Below are positions 13,149 to 25,120 of a stretch of 64,000 nt of DNA, one piece after another. The DNA is from Ischnura elegans (Eukaryota; Arthropoda; Insecta; Odonata; Coenagrionidae): positions 105,300,917 through 105,364,916 of the forward strand of contig NC_060254.1 of NCBI RefSeq assembly GCF_921293095.1, given 5' to 3'. The position numbers and the translations under genes were made by a program. The stretch's first letter is position 1, and each line of letters opens with the position of its first letter. Below the pieces are notes generated by a model. It did no database searches and was not told the origin of the DNA. It saw only the letters and a program-made list of their open reading frames with translations.

Positions 13149-14189
13149 GTGCAGCCAATCCCCGGACATGAGGGGAAGAATGAAAGGTGGAGCAGGAAGA
13201 ATAAAGAAGAGAAGAAGACGATGGCCTCGCGGGACATCCAATGCTAATTCCTTTTATGTTATTCGGAGAGATTTGACTCGAATTTTAATCCTCATTTTTG
13301 CTCTTTCAATTTCAGAATGAATATTGAAGAGTATGAACACCATTCATCGACTTGAGTTGAAGGCTGGTAAGAGTGCAGTTTTCCTCGGGCGCTGTGCATT
13401 GCCGTATATTTTCATCAGGTTTACATCAGGTAATCTTGAACGTGAAATGGTAAAATACAGAAGACCTAGACCACACAACAGGAGTTTTGAGAGACTCCTG
13501 GTGGAAAGTGAATTCACCCTCGATTATCAAAGCACGAGCTCTAGGTATCAACAGTGCACGAAAGGTAACGGCTCGAAGGAGCAAGTTTAAAAAGGTTTCG
13601 AAACAGCGCTGAAACAAAGGTACCACAAAGTGCACTTTCAAGTTATTTACTACGAATGAGACCGGTCCCAGGAGACATAGAATGCATTCTTAGGCAGGAA
13701 TTCCACGTGGGTATTTTTGTGTGTAGTTTTTTTAAGGTATTTGGGTGGGTTTTGTACTAACACCATTTATTGCAGGAGTGAAGAATGAAGAAAGAAGACG
13801 TAGCTGAGGCCCCGAAGATTGAAGACATCGAAGGGGGCCTCGAAGAATGAAGAGGGAAGATAATGTTTGTGTGTATCGGGAATGAGTGGATATTGATAAT
13901 CACTCGCCTGAACTGGGTTTACTTTTTTTGTATTTAATTGTAACATGTCTGTAACTCCTTCCCTTCCAGCCATGAAGATTGAAGACATCAAATTGAGCTC
14001 GAAGAACGGCAAGAATACGAGAACGTGTGTTTTTTCATCTATCGTGTGATTTCGTGTGATATTTTTCTGCGTGTGATGATTTATATTTGCGTGTGCTGCG
14101 AGTATTTTTCCGTTGCGTCGCGTTAGGGTTTGCGTGTTAGTGTTATTTATTTATTTGTTTGTGCATGCACTAATCTTACCTCTTCACAG

Positions 14190-14290
14190 ATTCAAGCCAT
14201 CGCTGGACTTAGAGGAAGGAAGAGTGAAGACTGCACGAAGAAGAGGAGATTGAAGACGCAAGTATTCACGGAAGAAAGAAGAGAAGCATC
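14190..14290 (+). other. Exon of the predicted transcript (first of the CAAGCCATCGCTGGA series)
   Basis: The acceptor is CTTCACAG|ATTC, preceded by GCACTAATC as branch point. The donor is CATC|GTAAGA at 14,291. The exon starts with the same CAAGCCATCGCTGGA core as the three downstream repeat exons but has diverged after it. An alternative donor GC|GTAAGG lies at 14,359, in the position used by the duplicated copies. Confidence 0.5.
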
Positions 14291-14319
14291 GTAAGAAGAC
14301 GTGTGCGATATTTGCGGCT

Positions 14320-15330
14320 TAGTTTTGGGCCCTTATGGCCAATGAAAAAAAAATATGCGTAAGGCTAGGCGTTTATTCCGTGCGTTAGTTTTAGTTATTT
14401 TTTGCCGCGGTTTTGCATTACGGATTCCATTGCGTCATTCAGGAATGTGGCTGTGGCTAGGTAGGAAATTTATGATTTCCTATCGATGCCATTGTCTCGT
14501 TCTTGTGTGATGCTTTGGAGCGGTGCAAATCCTCGGAAGGGTTATTTATTTGTGTATGCACTAACCCGCTCTCTCCCTAGGTCCGCAAGCCATCGCTGGA
14601 TGTGAAGAGAAGAATGAAGATTCATCGGAAGAACAGAAGACAGAAGAGGATGGCATCGCGGGACCAGAAGAAGGCGACATCTTAGCTTTGGGCCCTTTAG
14701 GCCAATGAACATAAATTTGCGTAAGGCTAGGCGTTTTATCCGTGCGTTAGCTTTAGTTTTTTGTGCCGTGGGTTTGCATTACAAATTCCATTGCGTCATG
14801 CAGGAATGTGGCTGTGACTAGGTAGGAAATTCATGATTTCCTATCGATGCCATTGTCTCGTTCTTGTGTGATGCTTTGGAGTGGTGCAAATCCTCGGAAG
14901 GGTTATTTATTTGTGTATGCACTAACCCGCTCTCTCCCTAGGTCCGCAAGCCATCGCTGGATGTGAAGAGAAGAATGAAGATTCATCGGAAGAATAGAAG
15001 ACAGAAGAGGATGGCATCGCGGAACCAGAAGAAGGCGACATCTTAGCTTTGGGCCCTTTAGGCCAATGAACATAAATTTGCGTAAGGCTAGGCGTTTTTT
15101 CCGTGCGTTAGCTTTAGTTTTTTGTGCCGTGGTTTTGCATTACAAATTCCATTGCGTCATGCAGGAATGTGGCTGTGACTAGGTAGGAAAATCATGATTT
15201 CCTATCGATGCCATTGTCTCGTTCTTGTGTGATGCTTTGGAGTGGTGCAAATCCTCGGAAGGGTTATTTATTTGTGTATGCACTAACCCGCTCTCTCCCT
15301 AGGTCCGCAAGCCATCGCTTGACATGCTGA
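14320..15330 (+). repeat. Tandem duplication of an exon plus its intron, 361-bp period
   Basis: The acceptor-exon-donor unit recurs with its acceptor at 14,580, 14,941 and 15,302, an exact 361-bp period. The two units 14,581-14,941 and 14,942-15,302 are nearly identical. Visible changes are few, for example CAG to TAG inside the exon and GGGACC to GGAACC. A more diverged unit precedes them. Each unit carries a branch point CACTAAC, pyrimidine tract and AG, a 140-base exon and a GC|GTAAGG donor, so the duplication copied a whole splicing module. High identity indicates a recent event. Confidence 0.85.
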
Positions 15331-15427
15331 GAAAAGGGGAAAGAAGACACTTGGAAGAAGATGGGATGGTGCACCTCACCGAGCCGGCTTCTTGCGGCTC
15401 TACAGGAGTTGCAGCAGATAAGGAGCG

Positions 15428-17753
15428 GTATGATCTCATAATATTCATTCAAATTTGGTTCATTTTTCCCATATAAATTTTTTAATTAACGAGTTGTTTG
15501 AGAATGTTCAATGTTACATTCATTAGCGGAACTCAATTGTGCTTACACTGAACTTCTAATTTGCTCATAATGCCATTAAAATGAACAAATGAACTTAGTA
15601 TCCTCCTCAATTTAGTCATTGACTAATCAGTTTGAAAATTGTACTTGGTACTTAGTAACTGGAAGTGATTTATAATTTTATGGATCTATTCTAACTTAGA
15701 ATTGAATTGAAAAGTTATGAAAAAATATTTCCAATGGGCAAAACATTTTTTTTGCCAACATTTTTCTGGATGACTTATAATAACAAAAACGTATTTTCTT
15801 TACAAATGTTTTCGAGTCAAAATATCACCTCCCTTAAAAGTCTTCGCAAAATATTTTCAAATTATAAAGCAGACCAAATAACTTTTATTTGTAATTAGTA
15901 TCTAATTATCTGCTTATTCATAACAAATGATATTTTCCATCATGATTTTTCACTCTGAATCAGAGTTATTTAACTTTTTTAGTTTTTGAAAGGTTACCCA
16001 TTTCAAAATCAGTCCTTCATTTTTCCTATTCAAGGGAGATATAGTTCCATTTAATTGGATTTATTTTATTATAATAAGTATTATTAATTAATAGAATATT
16101 ATTTTAATTTCCTCTGCAATACGGGAAACGTTATTTTACACCCCAAGTTTTTTAAATCTAATTCAAAGGTGAGCATATTCACACTGTGACGTCCATGCGC
16201 CATAAGAAAATTTACCGATTGAATCGGCCATGAGGCCGATTTTCAAGCGTATTGCTTTGTCTCTTTATGAGTGTTCGTTTTTTTCAATTACGGAGTTCGA
16301 TGGATCGTATTGTGTGAGTTGACTACTCGAGGCCTCGATGAAAGCACGTGCAAAGAGATCGAAAGAATACAGCTCGTTGCCACAAGCAGACGGTAAGATT
16401 TCATTCATTAAATTCCTCTTCCAAGTTTTGAGTTCAGTTCAGAACCAATATTTAGTGATCACATAGGTACACTATGATTTTTACATTCAGGAACCTCGAT
16501 GATAAAAGTAACGATTGCGTGAGAAAATAAGTTAATATTTTCACATTTCCTACGCGAAAATATTTAATTCAACCGCACCCAAAATTAAAAGTTCGCGCTT
16601 TTTTTGTAAGACTCACAAAACTAAAATCCTGCGCTGAATCTCAAGGCATTGATTGGTTGGCGACGACGATAGCGTTTGCTTTCATATATTTCGATTTGAT
16701 ACTTCATTCCTGAGAAACTATATAATTCGAATGAAGGACAGTTATGGGAATTGTCGTCAATCTATCATAAGTATATACTTTGCTGTTTAATTTTTTCATT
16801 GTAATACGGAGGTCGAGGTTTCCATATTGGCCTTGCTTTTAGTAACTCAGCATCCGTCATGCGCGCTCAAGTAATAACTTCCTCGGAGACCCTATCTGAG
16901 TGAAACATGAGATTCCGGTCATATTTTCTACCTATCTGAATTTTCCGTGAAATGTATATTCCGAGTATAAGTGACATATTTTAAAAAAAGTCGCAAAAAT
17001 AATGTAATGATACTCATTTTTGTTTAATTTTGGGTACTTATTTTCCGTTGACGCTTTTTTCCTTGCTGTTAAATATTTATTAAGCCAATGGTGTCAGGAA
17101 ATTCAGTATATATTTTTCATTTTTTTCGGCTGTTTTGTTTCTGATGTGATTACTTAGACCTCTGGTTCTTTGCATGATCTTGAGAAATAATTTATATTAT
17201 TTCTTTCGTATCATTAGACTTAAATATTAAATTACATCCCACAAGAAATTATTATAATACATTCTCCTGGATAGCTGTTTTATCCTTAATAAGGATGCCA
17301 TATTTGTAACTTCTGTTTTCGTCTTTTTAAATAATTTCATGGTGTTGATTTTTATAATTTCATTATTGTTTTCCATTTCATAAAATAGTACATAAATTTT
17401 TGCTATCAATTTTTAGTAAAACCCATGAAGTACAAGTAGGTCGTAAAAAAAGTTATATTAATAACACACTCAGCTCACTGTAATGATTACCGGGAAAATT
17501 TTTAATATTGCCCAATATATCTTTAAAATTTTTAATGAATAAAGAAAATACATTGAAATATCGCCGATTTGATAAGCGTCAAAGAATTTGGAATTACACA
17601 CTCTTGCATTTTTTTAATTTTAAAAATTTCTACACGCTTAAAAATTAATATTTTCTAAACGTCTTTCTCGAAATGATATTTCTGAGCTGAGAGTCAACTT
17701 TTTATGTCTCTCCTTTGTTGGATTATGAGAATTTTTTTGTTATATTACCACAG
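15428..17753. other. Probable intron with one possible exon end
   Basis: AT-rich and featureless except near 16,300-16,392, where a GC-richer patch ends in a good donor, ACG|GTAAGATT (GT at 16,393). No clear acceptor precedes it, so it may be a first exon of an alternative transcript. A small inverted repeat, AATCGGCC...GGCCGATT, lies near 16,222-16,242. Confidence 0.35.
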
Positions 17754-18149
17754 GTCAAGCTTGTGGACAACGACAGCGATTGCTTTTGGAGACAACTGTT
17801 CAGGTCCATGAAATTGACACCTGAAGGTTACTGTGCCGAAAACTAGAGAATTGAGGATTTTATCGTGAAGAAATGAAGAATGAAGATAGGAAGAAAGAAG
17901 ACACCAAGCCTGAAGATAGTTGTATTTTTTGCATTTTTTGTTGCAATTATTGTACAGGGTCTTTGTATATTATTTATTAATGCATGTTTTTTTTCCAGCT
18001 ATAGTTAGGATTTGCGGCAGGAGAGTAGGGATCTTATATTGCGTCCTACCGTCGAGTAGAAATAACACAGATTAGGCAGGTCTTCGTGTATCGTGGCCAC
18101 GATTCCGTATTTAGGCGTTTAATTAATTCATACGTATAAAGTAGCATTT

Positions 18150-18375
18150 AGGTAGGCAGGGCTGTATGAATGGATGAATGTGATTTTATGAATGAGTGAT
18201 TGGAATGTGATTTTATGAGTGAGTGTGTGCTTGTAGTAGTAGTGGTACTAATGGTAGTGTTAGTAGCAATACTGACACTAACTCTCCCTTCCTTTCACTA
18301 AAAATCCCTCCCCACCCTCCCTCCCCCTCAAAATCCAAACTGCTCCCTCTACGTGGGGAGGGGGATAAACAGAGG
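18150..18375 (+). repeat. Low-complexity tract
   Basis: Imperfect repeats of GAATG/GTGATTTTATGA and GTAGTAGTAGT run into a C-rich tract (CCCTCCCCACCCTCCCTCCC) and then a G-rich one near 18,352. It marks the end of the recognisable exon series. Confidence 0.6.
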
Positions 18376-20948
18376 AAAGTCTAATTGTCCAATCAATTGT
18401 TGATTTTAATGAATCATTTATGTCATCTCCTGCTTGAATTACAGCATTGGACTTTCCTCTGGCTAAAGCAGTATGGTATCCTAGTGCAATTTCAAGTTCT
18501 GTATTTGTGCTTTGTATTTAGGAGGTTTGAAGTGATAGAATGTTATCTAATTTTTTGCTTGTGCAATTTTGTTCTGTTTATAATGTTTTCATTTTTTTAT
18601 TCTTTTGGTTGAAATATGCTTCATGGTGACATTACTGATTTATTTTTCATTCACTTTTTTATTATTTTAGCTGATTTTATCCACCAATTTTTGGTACTGT
18701 TTTTTTTTTATATTTTCTCATTACTATGATAAGGTGAATAAGTATTACTGTGTTCTTTTAAGGAATTAAAGTGATATAATAATTATTTTCTGTATTCATT
18801 CATTTTCACTGCTCTTGATAATGTTGTGTTGTGTAATGGTATATTCTATAAAATTAAATATTAACTTGTATTCCCATTTAAGCATATTTTTTGTAAAATA
18901 CGTTTTTGTTCCTCCTTTTCGTTGGTATTGGGTATCTTTTGTTAGATCCATGATTCAACCGTCGCTACATGCTAAAATATGGCAACAATTGTTCTATTAC
19001 CTTTGTGCATATTATTTTTTGTAAGTATAAGTAGAATTAGCTTGAATTAATAAAAATTTGAAGTACTGCTCTTTCTGAATCCCTTTTTTGTTAGGCTTTT
19101 CTTTGATGCTGTTATTATGTGCCCAGTCAGAGTTTCTAACCTGCCATCCATGTTGACGGCTTCCGCTGAGAGTATCAATATTGTAAGATGATGTTTGTCT
19201 CATTTACTGGTGAAAAATTTATAATGGTATTTTTACTCCTGGTTTTCATTTTAGTTACACTAACACCACAAAGTAGAAGTTAGAATATTGTTGACCTCAC
19301 AATGTGGGTCCATATGTAAAATTTTGCATGGGTTTTGCATGCTTAAAAATTTCGAGATTGAAAAACTTCTGAATACCTAGGTGAAAATGACACAACCGCG
19401 GTTAAAGGTCTTGAGAAAATGAATACACTACTTTTTAATCAAAGAGGACTACCATGGCCCTAATGAGGACTCAGGGGTGGTCACCACCCATGTGAAAGGG
19501 ATGGCATAAGGAGCATGGTTGCTAAGATGTCCAAGTTTCCAGGTGTGCTCCAGTCAACATACCGATATTGTAAAAATGTGATCGCCAGGGTTCATGCGTG
19601 CGGCAAATGTTTATGATGTTTAATTTGCTCTACCTGGGCAGCCGAACTGATTTACCATAGCCTTTTTGCTTGGAAAAGTTATTGACGAGGTCTGCAAATC
19701 ACCCAGTTCACCACCAACGGCTATATGGAGGTCATTTGTTATTGACGCATGAGGTGGAGTATCTGGACAAGCAAGGTGTCAACCCTAGTCTTGGACTATT
19801 GAATGACTATATGCTATGCAGGTATGGTTTTTTTGCAGCGGTTTCACCTTTTTTCACATGTCACCTTTCTTACGCGCTGCAGTGCTTTCACTCCTAATTC
19901 GGCATTTGGGATTTTTCATAAAATGAATTGATGAATGAAGTATGTGATTCTTAAATCAATATTCATATATCTGAAAGTCATAATTTAATGTAAAAAAATC
20001 ACAAATTTTTGCCTCCAATATTAGAAAGAGGATCTTCTGTTTGTCCTCTGTGTTGCCACCCATCGCGAATTTAAATGGGTTTACTAAAGTCGCTACTCAC
20101 GTCGCTGACGGACATATATATCCGAGTTTGATGGGGAAATAAAGAGTAATTAGGAGCGTCCACTGAGGTTTACATTCATGATGATGTGATTTATCAAATA
20201 GTGCAACTGCAGAGTGATAAACTCTTTGAAATAAAGACACTTAATTTCCATACGTTTTGCTTTGGGGGCTATATATTTTTTGAATTTATCACTATTCCTC
20301 TTGTTAATAGTGCTTTATGTTTTTGCTCTATATATACATGCTGGGTGGGATATACATACTCTTCGTCTATCTATATATGACCCAAGATAAGAAAATAAGC
20401 ATAGGATTCGATGCGGATGTTTATTATGTGCTCATGTATTCGCATTTTTAATTGAGGTATATTTAACAAAAAACCACCGTTTGACGGACTAAAGATACTT
20501 AACTTAAATTCAATCTTCGAAAGCGCTTACTATTCTATTTAAGAATAAACTAAAAATACAGGCGGAGTAATCTGAAGTAATGTGAGGACTGTAAATAAAG
20601 CATATGTTTCGATAGAGAGGTTCTTTAATTTGCCTTTCAATTTCTTTTTATCAGAATGTGCCTGACTTTAACTCTTAATTTGATTGAAGAAAAGACAAGG
20701 TAGTATTCTCGCATTATAATTCAATACATAGTCATTAATTTCATTAAACTTCAGGTTTGAGCTCATACCCTCAATGGCTAACGTTCAACTTGGTAAGCCT
20801 GGAGATGAATTTTAAGGAATATAAGCGGATGTGAACATTAGGAACAACAGTGTTAAGTGGTTACAAGATAATAAATGAACCAGAATATATACCCACTATA
20901 TAAAATGTGTAAAATATTTACAAAGTATACAATACTAGCTGATCCAGC
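18376..20948. other. No recognisable feature
   Basis: AT-rich, with only short unassignable open frames. An AATAAA near 19,048 could serve as a poly(A) signal for the upstream transcript, but nothing else supports that. Confidence 0.35.
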
Positions 20949-21274
20949 CAGTGGCATAGAGAGGGAGGGGGGTTTGGGGGATAACCCCCCCAGCTCTGGG
21001 GGGGATAACCCCCCCAGAGCTCAGAGAAATTTTTAAGTTTAATCCATTATACTTGATTGGATTGATATTACCAATAAAATAGCGTAGAAATTAATAAGTT
21101 ACCCCTCACAAAGCTGTAAAACTCACCATTTTCAACCATTTATCTTAAAAATCTGCAATTTACTAATCTCGCACCTACCACTTATCCTGGAGGGTATTCA
21201 ATACCCCCACACACCTCAGTATTATTTGCACCTAAACCCTCCCCCTCCTGTCTTAATTCCTGGCTGCTCCCCTG
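20949..21274 (+). mobile_element. hAT-like MITE, GGCGCAG family, copy 1
   Basis: It starts CAGTGGCATAGAGAGG and ends in the inverted form of CAGGGGAGCAGCCAGG. The interior matches the copies at 22,028, 42,338 and 43,680: a G-run, C-run and AGAGCTCAGA near one end, then AAATTTTTAAGTTTAATCCA. The ends are more worn than in the other copies and no target duplication can be read. It has no coding capacity. Confidence 0.6.
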
Positions 21275-21720
21275 CATCTCGCAACAGGGCAAGCAAAGGT
21301 GTTAGAAGATTAAAAGCAACCTGTATGTCTTTTTTGAAGGGTTATTCAAAATGGTTACTTTACGCGGTTTTCAGATGTCAGTGCGGTTTCAAGGAACAAA
21401 TTCACAAAATAGATAATATAGGAGCATCATATATTTTTCAATTTTATAAGCAGTGAAATTTTCATCTTCCATATTATTTTTATTATGAAATTACTATTTT
21501 TATTAACTTTTATCCAATTTTTAAGATCCAGAATAGAAACAAAATCCATTTCCCAGCATGCAATTCCTAAATTTTTCCGGGGGAGGATGGGCTCGATTCC
21601 ACGGGTAAGGGGAGCCCTTGCCGAGGGCCCCCAACCACCTCTGACAACCCCTACAAGAAGGGACTAGAAGAGGGCGCCTGAGGGTAACCTCCCAGCAGTA
21701 GTGGGGGGTCCGAACAAAAT
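21275..21720 (+). repeat. Dispersed repeat, three copies in the window
   Basis: This stretch (TTTTGAAGGGTTATTCAAAA, later CCGAGGGCCCCCA) recurs at about 30,036-30,220 and 30,520-30,840 in the same orientation. Copies are diverged and lack a recognisable protein. The GC-rich end (GAGGGCCCCC) is the best conserved part. The class of element is unknown. Confidence 0.6.
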
Positions 21721-22027
21721 TATAATTTATCTATTGTAAAATTGATATACCACATTTGGGGTCTATATCCTTTCTACACCCTGTCCCCTCTCTGGATCTG
21801 CCGCTGACTGTGATCCCCTCTCCCGTTCATCCGCCCTTCCCGGCAAAAACTAATAGCTTCAGGAAGTGAATGTGAAAGTCTTGGAATGGGGTACGATAGA
21901 ATCATCTATTTCGTGGTGGGGAGATTGTTTCAAAGGCTCTCCTTGAAAGTTGCAGCGATGAAAGTGGAAACCATTGGTTGTAGCCAGTGCTGAGGAAGGG
22001 TAACAAGGTCCAAGCTGCCCCCTTATG

Positions 22028-22313
22028 CAGTGGCGCAGCGAGGGGGGGTTTTGTGGGATAAAACCCCCCCTAGAGCTCAGACAAATATTTAAGTTAAATC
22101 CATTTTACGTAATTAGATTAGGATTACTTATAGAATAGCGTTAGGATTAATCAAATATCCCACAGAAAACTGTAAAAGTCGCCATTTTGAACCATTATTC
22201 TTAAAATTTTCTGGAGGAGGGCCCCAGCAAATCCTGCTTACCCTGGCGGGTATGCAATACACCCATAAGTATTATTTGTGCCTAAACCCCCCCAGCCTTA
22301 ATTCTTAGCTGCG
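22028..22313 (+). mobile_element. hAT-like MITE, GGCGCAG family, copy 2
   Basis: It begins CAGTGGCGCAGCGAGGGG and ends AATTCTTAGCTGCG. The 8-base word CCCTTATG flanks it on both sides (22,020-22,027 and 22,314-22,321), matching the 8-bp duplication of hAT elements. The last few bases of the right terminus expected from the 43,680 copy are missing or merged with the duplication. Non-coding. Confidence 0.7.
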
Positions 22314-22780
22314 CCCTTATGAACTTCTGAGATATCAAGTGAATCCTTTCAATAAGAAAAATCCGAATATACCCCATCAAATTAGGATTAAAAAAATTAA
22401 AAAATAGTTCTCCTACGGCCTTAGAGAATGATTTTTTTCTCTTGAAAGTGTGGCAGATTTTTAAATTATTTGATATTGTGGTAAATTCATTATTATGAAG
22501 ATTGTCTTATTTCAATAGCCGCTTAAAATTTCTATTACATGCAGCAACTGTGACGTAACATTTGGGTTTCACATACCCTTGGTCATGAGGTAGTAATCCT
22601 GATTTTTCTATGATGTGTGAACATAAAAACTGAAATCGCAGGTTGCCCAAGGCCGTAGCCAGGGGGGATCAAAGGGGATATATCCCCCCCGAAATGAAAA
22701 CAAAAATTAAACAGATATTACCGACTTTATGCTTGCTTGGTGCTCACACGACAATGTTATTGCGGCGCAGTGGCATGAGG

Positions 22781-22823
22781 TAGTGAGTAGTGATACTACT
22801 TAGTATAACTACTCACTACTAAA
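22781..22823. repeat. Imperfect hairpin
   Basis: GTAGTGAGTAGTGATAC pairs with GTATAACTACTCACTAC across a short spacer. It may be a MITE core or a simple fold-back. No duplication of flanks is visible. Confidence 0.5.
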
Positions 22824-23187
22824 TGTCACTAGATAGCATGCACTACGCCAACTAAGGAAGCAACGAAACTTTGGAGTCATGTTCGAGCTGTATTCAGGAA
22901 TATTGGATAGGCTTAGAGATTTTTCTCGATGTTTCGTGGTGCCGCGTCTACGAAATAAATAAGCACGCCGGCAAGCACGGAGAGGCAGTTCCATATTGGA
23001 AAGTGATCCAATGCGACTTAAGTCAATATGTATCTAAGCGAAGCTGTAGGTGCAGTGCGTGTAGTTGCAGTGCAGTGTGTGAAATAATAGTCCTGTGAAT
23101 TATAAGAGAGATGAGTGAGTTATGATTTTTTAAGAGTCCCTACCAAGTGAACAGGGGCGTCGACTTATAAAAAATATCGTCCCATAT

Positions 23188-23217
23188 CCTCCGATATGGG
23201 GGGACCCATATCGGAGG
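23188..23217. repeat. 13-bp perfect hairpin, 4-base loop
   Basis: CCTCCGATATGGG and CCCATATCGGAGG are perfect inverted copies separated by GGGA. It lies between a GGGGCG-type repeat edge and the Penelope 3' region. Confidence 0.7.
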
Positions 23218-23279
23218 TCTTGCTCCGGGAAGAGATTAAATTCAAACAATGTAGTGTTTATGATCTTGGAGTGTAGGTC

Positions 23280-24392
23280 ATGATTTAAATTAAATACACA
23301 ATTGGCCAACGTTTCTGAGATTTATTCTCCTTCCTCAGGGCTCTTAATTATAATGAATGTTTACAAAGAAAATAAAGAAAATAAATTAATTAAGTGGTTA
23401 CAAAAATTTTGAATACAATTGTGCAGTACAAATTCATTGGTAAATTAAAAATTGTGAACAGAATTAAACAACATACCTGTGATAGAAAATTTTCGTTACT
23501 AGGCTAATCATGGTTACTAATAAATATTGATTCATTTGTTAACAAATGGTATCTAAATTATACTAAACAATTCTAATTTCGATGAATTAAATAATAATAA
23601 ATTTTACTTAGGTGTTCGATGTCCGATCTTTTATTGCAACTGTTATTTGATTTTGATATGTAAAACATTTCTTTAAATAATCTTTTCTTAAAATTGGTTT
23701 CTATGTCTAAAATTTTGGTGTTCTCGAAATCAAAATGATGGCTATAGTCTAGACTGTGATTTGCAAGAGCAGAAAGAGTGATTTTATTTTTTATTGATGA
23801 TTTGTGCTGGGATATTCGGTTTTTTAAATATTGAGAAGTTTGACCAATGTAACAACTATTACAATCGAGGCATGGTATGTGGTATATTATGTTACTTTTT
23901 AGTTTTTTTGGGGTTTCTGATTTTATTTTTGTGTACAGAAGTCTGCTTTGCGTGTTAGAAATTTTGTGTGCAATTTTATAATCTAATTTTTTGAAAACTC
24001 TAGTAAGTTGTTCAGATAATTTATTTATATAAATGATTCCACGGTATGGGGACGTTATTGTGTTTGTTAAAGCTAATTTATTTGGTGAATTCTGTGTTTG
24101 TGGACATAGAGCGTTGTTTTTTTGTAGTATACATTGAATGAGTCTTTTTGGAAAATTGTTTTTTATTAGAATGTCCTCGATTATTTTTAAGTTTTTTTTT
24201 TGTGAAAAATTTTATCACTCAGATTTAGCGCTCTAAATTTTAGTGCATTGGCTATATTTATTTTATGTCGTAGAGGATGATGAGACTGGAAATTTAGATA
24301 TCTGTCTGATTTATGCGGTTTCTTCCACCAATCCACACTTATGGATCCATCTTGATTTCTTATTGTCAACATATCAAGGAGAAATCCTGGAT
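23280..24392 (-). pseudogene. Penelope-like retroelement, C-terminal part with GIY-YIG endonuclease
   Basis: On the minus strand an open frame without an initial ATG runs from about 24,392 to a stop at 23,573-23,575. In order it reads DGSISVDWWKKPHKSDRYLN, SHHPLRHKINIANALKFRA, LTRVFKKLDYKIAHKIS, then the GIY-YIG core IIYHIPCLDCNSCYIGQT and YLKNRISQHK, and an intact C-terminus. One frameshift sits in an A-run (plus-strand T-run about 24,192-24,201). The RT core is missing, so the copy is 5'-truncated. Downstream, near 23,310-23,340, the 3' UTR has the CCTGAGGAAGGAG...AAACGTTGG signature usual for Penelope elements. Identification is firm; the single frameshift suggests a fairly young insertion. 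Confidence 0.88.
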
Positions 24393-25002
24393 CCGCCCCT
24401 GTTTGGAGTTAATTAGAACTGTATCATGCTCTCCGGCGCTTAGGCGGCTTGGGATTCCTACCTCGAGATAGCCTACGACCGAATTTCAAAAAACATCACG
24501 CAAATGTTGGTGCTCTATTTTGGCACATTGCCTCAACTTTCAATTGGTATAGTATCGAAAGTAATAACGTGACGACCGCTAGCGTGATTAAGAATACCCT
24601 TAGATTTATATTTCAATGTGTTCGAAAAATCGGCGAGGAGAAAAACCTGGTTTATCGTAAACTTAGACCATATAAGCGAGTAGACCCACCGTTCGGGTGG
24701 AATGCTGTGGCCAACATTGCACAGTGGGAAAGTGAGGGGAATAAGGGAGCATGACGTCACGGCTGGGAATGCAGAAGATATACTGTATATGCGCTTGAGA
24801 TATTTTAACACTCATCCGCTGCAAAGTCGCTGAAAAGTGAAGATGCTGGGCGGGCAAAATGATTATAGACTTAAAAAAGAAATTTTTGCGATGAACTAAG
24901 GCATCTTATAGCCTTGACTGTGTGCAAAAAGTTACATAAATCAAGATTAAGCAAGAAGCGATTGTATTAAATACATTGATTAAGACTGTCATATGTAAAC
25001 AT
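24393..25002. other. No recognisable feature
   Basis: An open frame of about 100 codons at 24,449-24,754 has an overlapping open frame of similar length on the other strand and no family motif, so it is probably chance. TGACGTCA occurs near 24,752. Confidence 0.3.
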
Positions 25003-25120
25003 ATGCATACCCAGTGAGGGGCAGGGGGGGGGCAACTGCCCCCCCTAGAAGCAAAAATTGCAAAAGTCTTTAAGCATAATCTACTGAATTGAAACTAAAG
25101 TATTCAACAAAATAATATTC
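25003..25120 (+). mobile_element. Truncated copy of the GGCGTACCCAG MITE
   Basis: From GCATACCCAGTGAGGGGCAG through AAAGTCTTTAAGC to GTATTCAACAAA it follows the left half of the element at 29,099-29,405. The right half and terminus are missing. Confidence 0.55.

Larger units (their letters stand above)
13149..18200 (+). ncRNA. Predicted multi-exon, purine-rich transcript, probably non-coding
   Basis: A series of segments on the + strand each have a strong acceptor (branch-like CTAAC, pyrimidine tract, AG), a GAAGA-rich body and usually a GTAAG-type donor. Best exons are 13,316-13,366, 13,970-14,024, 14,190-14,290, 14,581-14,720, 14,942-15,081 and 15,303-15,427. Acceptors without a certain 3' end open at 13,149, 13,776, 17,754 and 17,999. 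GAAGA-rich sequence is typical of exonic splicing enhancers. Several exons share a start, CAAGCCATCGCTGGA, so they arose by duplication. Each has short open frames ending in stops and no frame is shared throughout, hence the non-coding call. It could instead be 5' UTR exons of a gene beyond the window. The splice pattern is seen; transcription is inferred. Confidence 0.5.

Noticed and set aside
24449-24811. About 100-codon frames on both strands
   Set aside because: They overlap head to head, have no family motif and no splice or promoter context.
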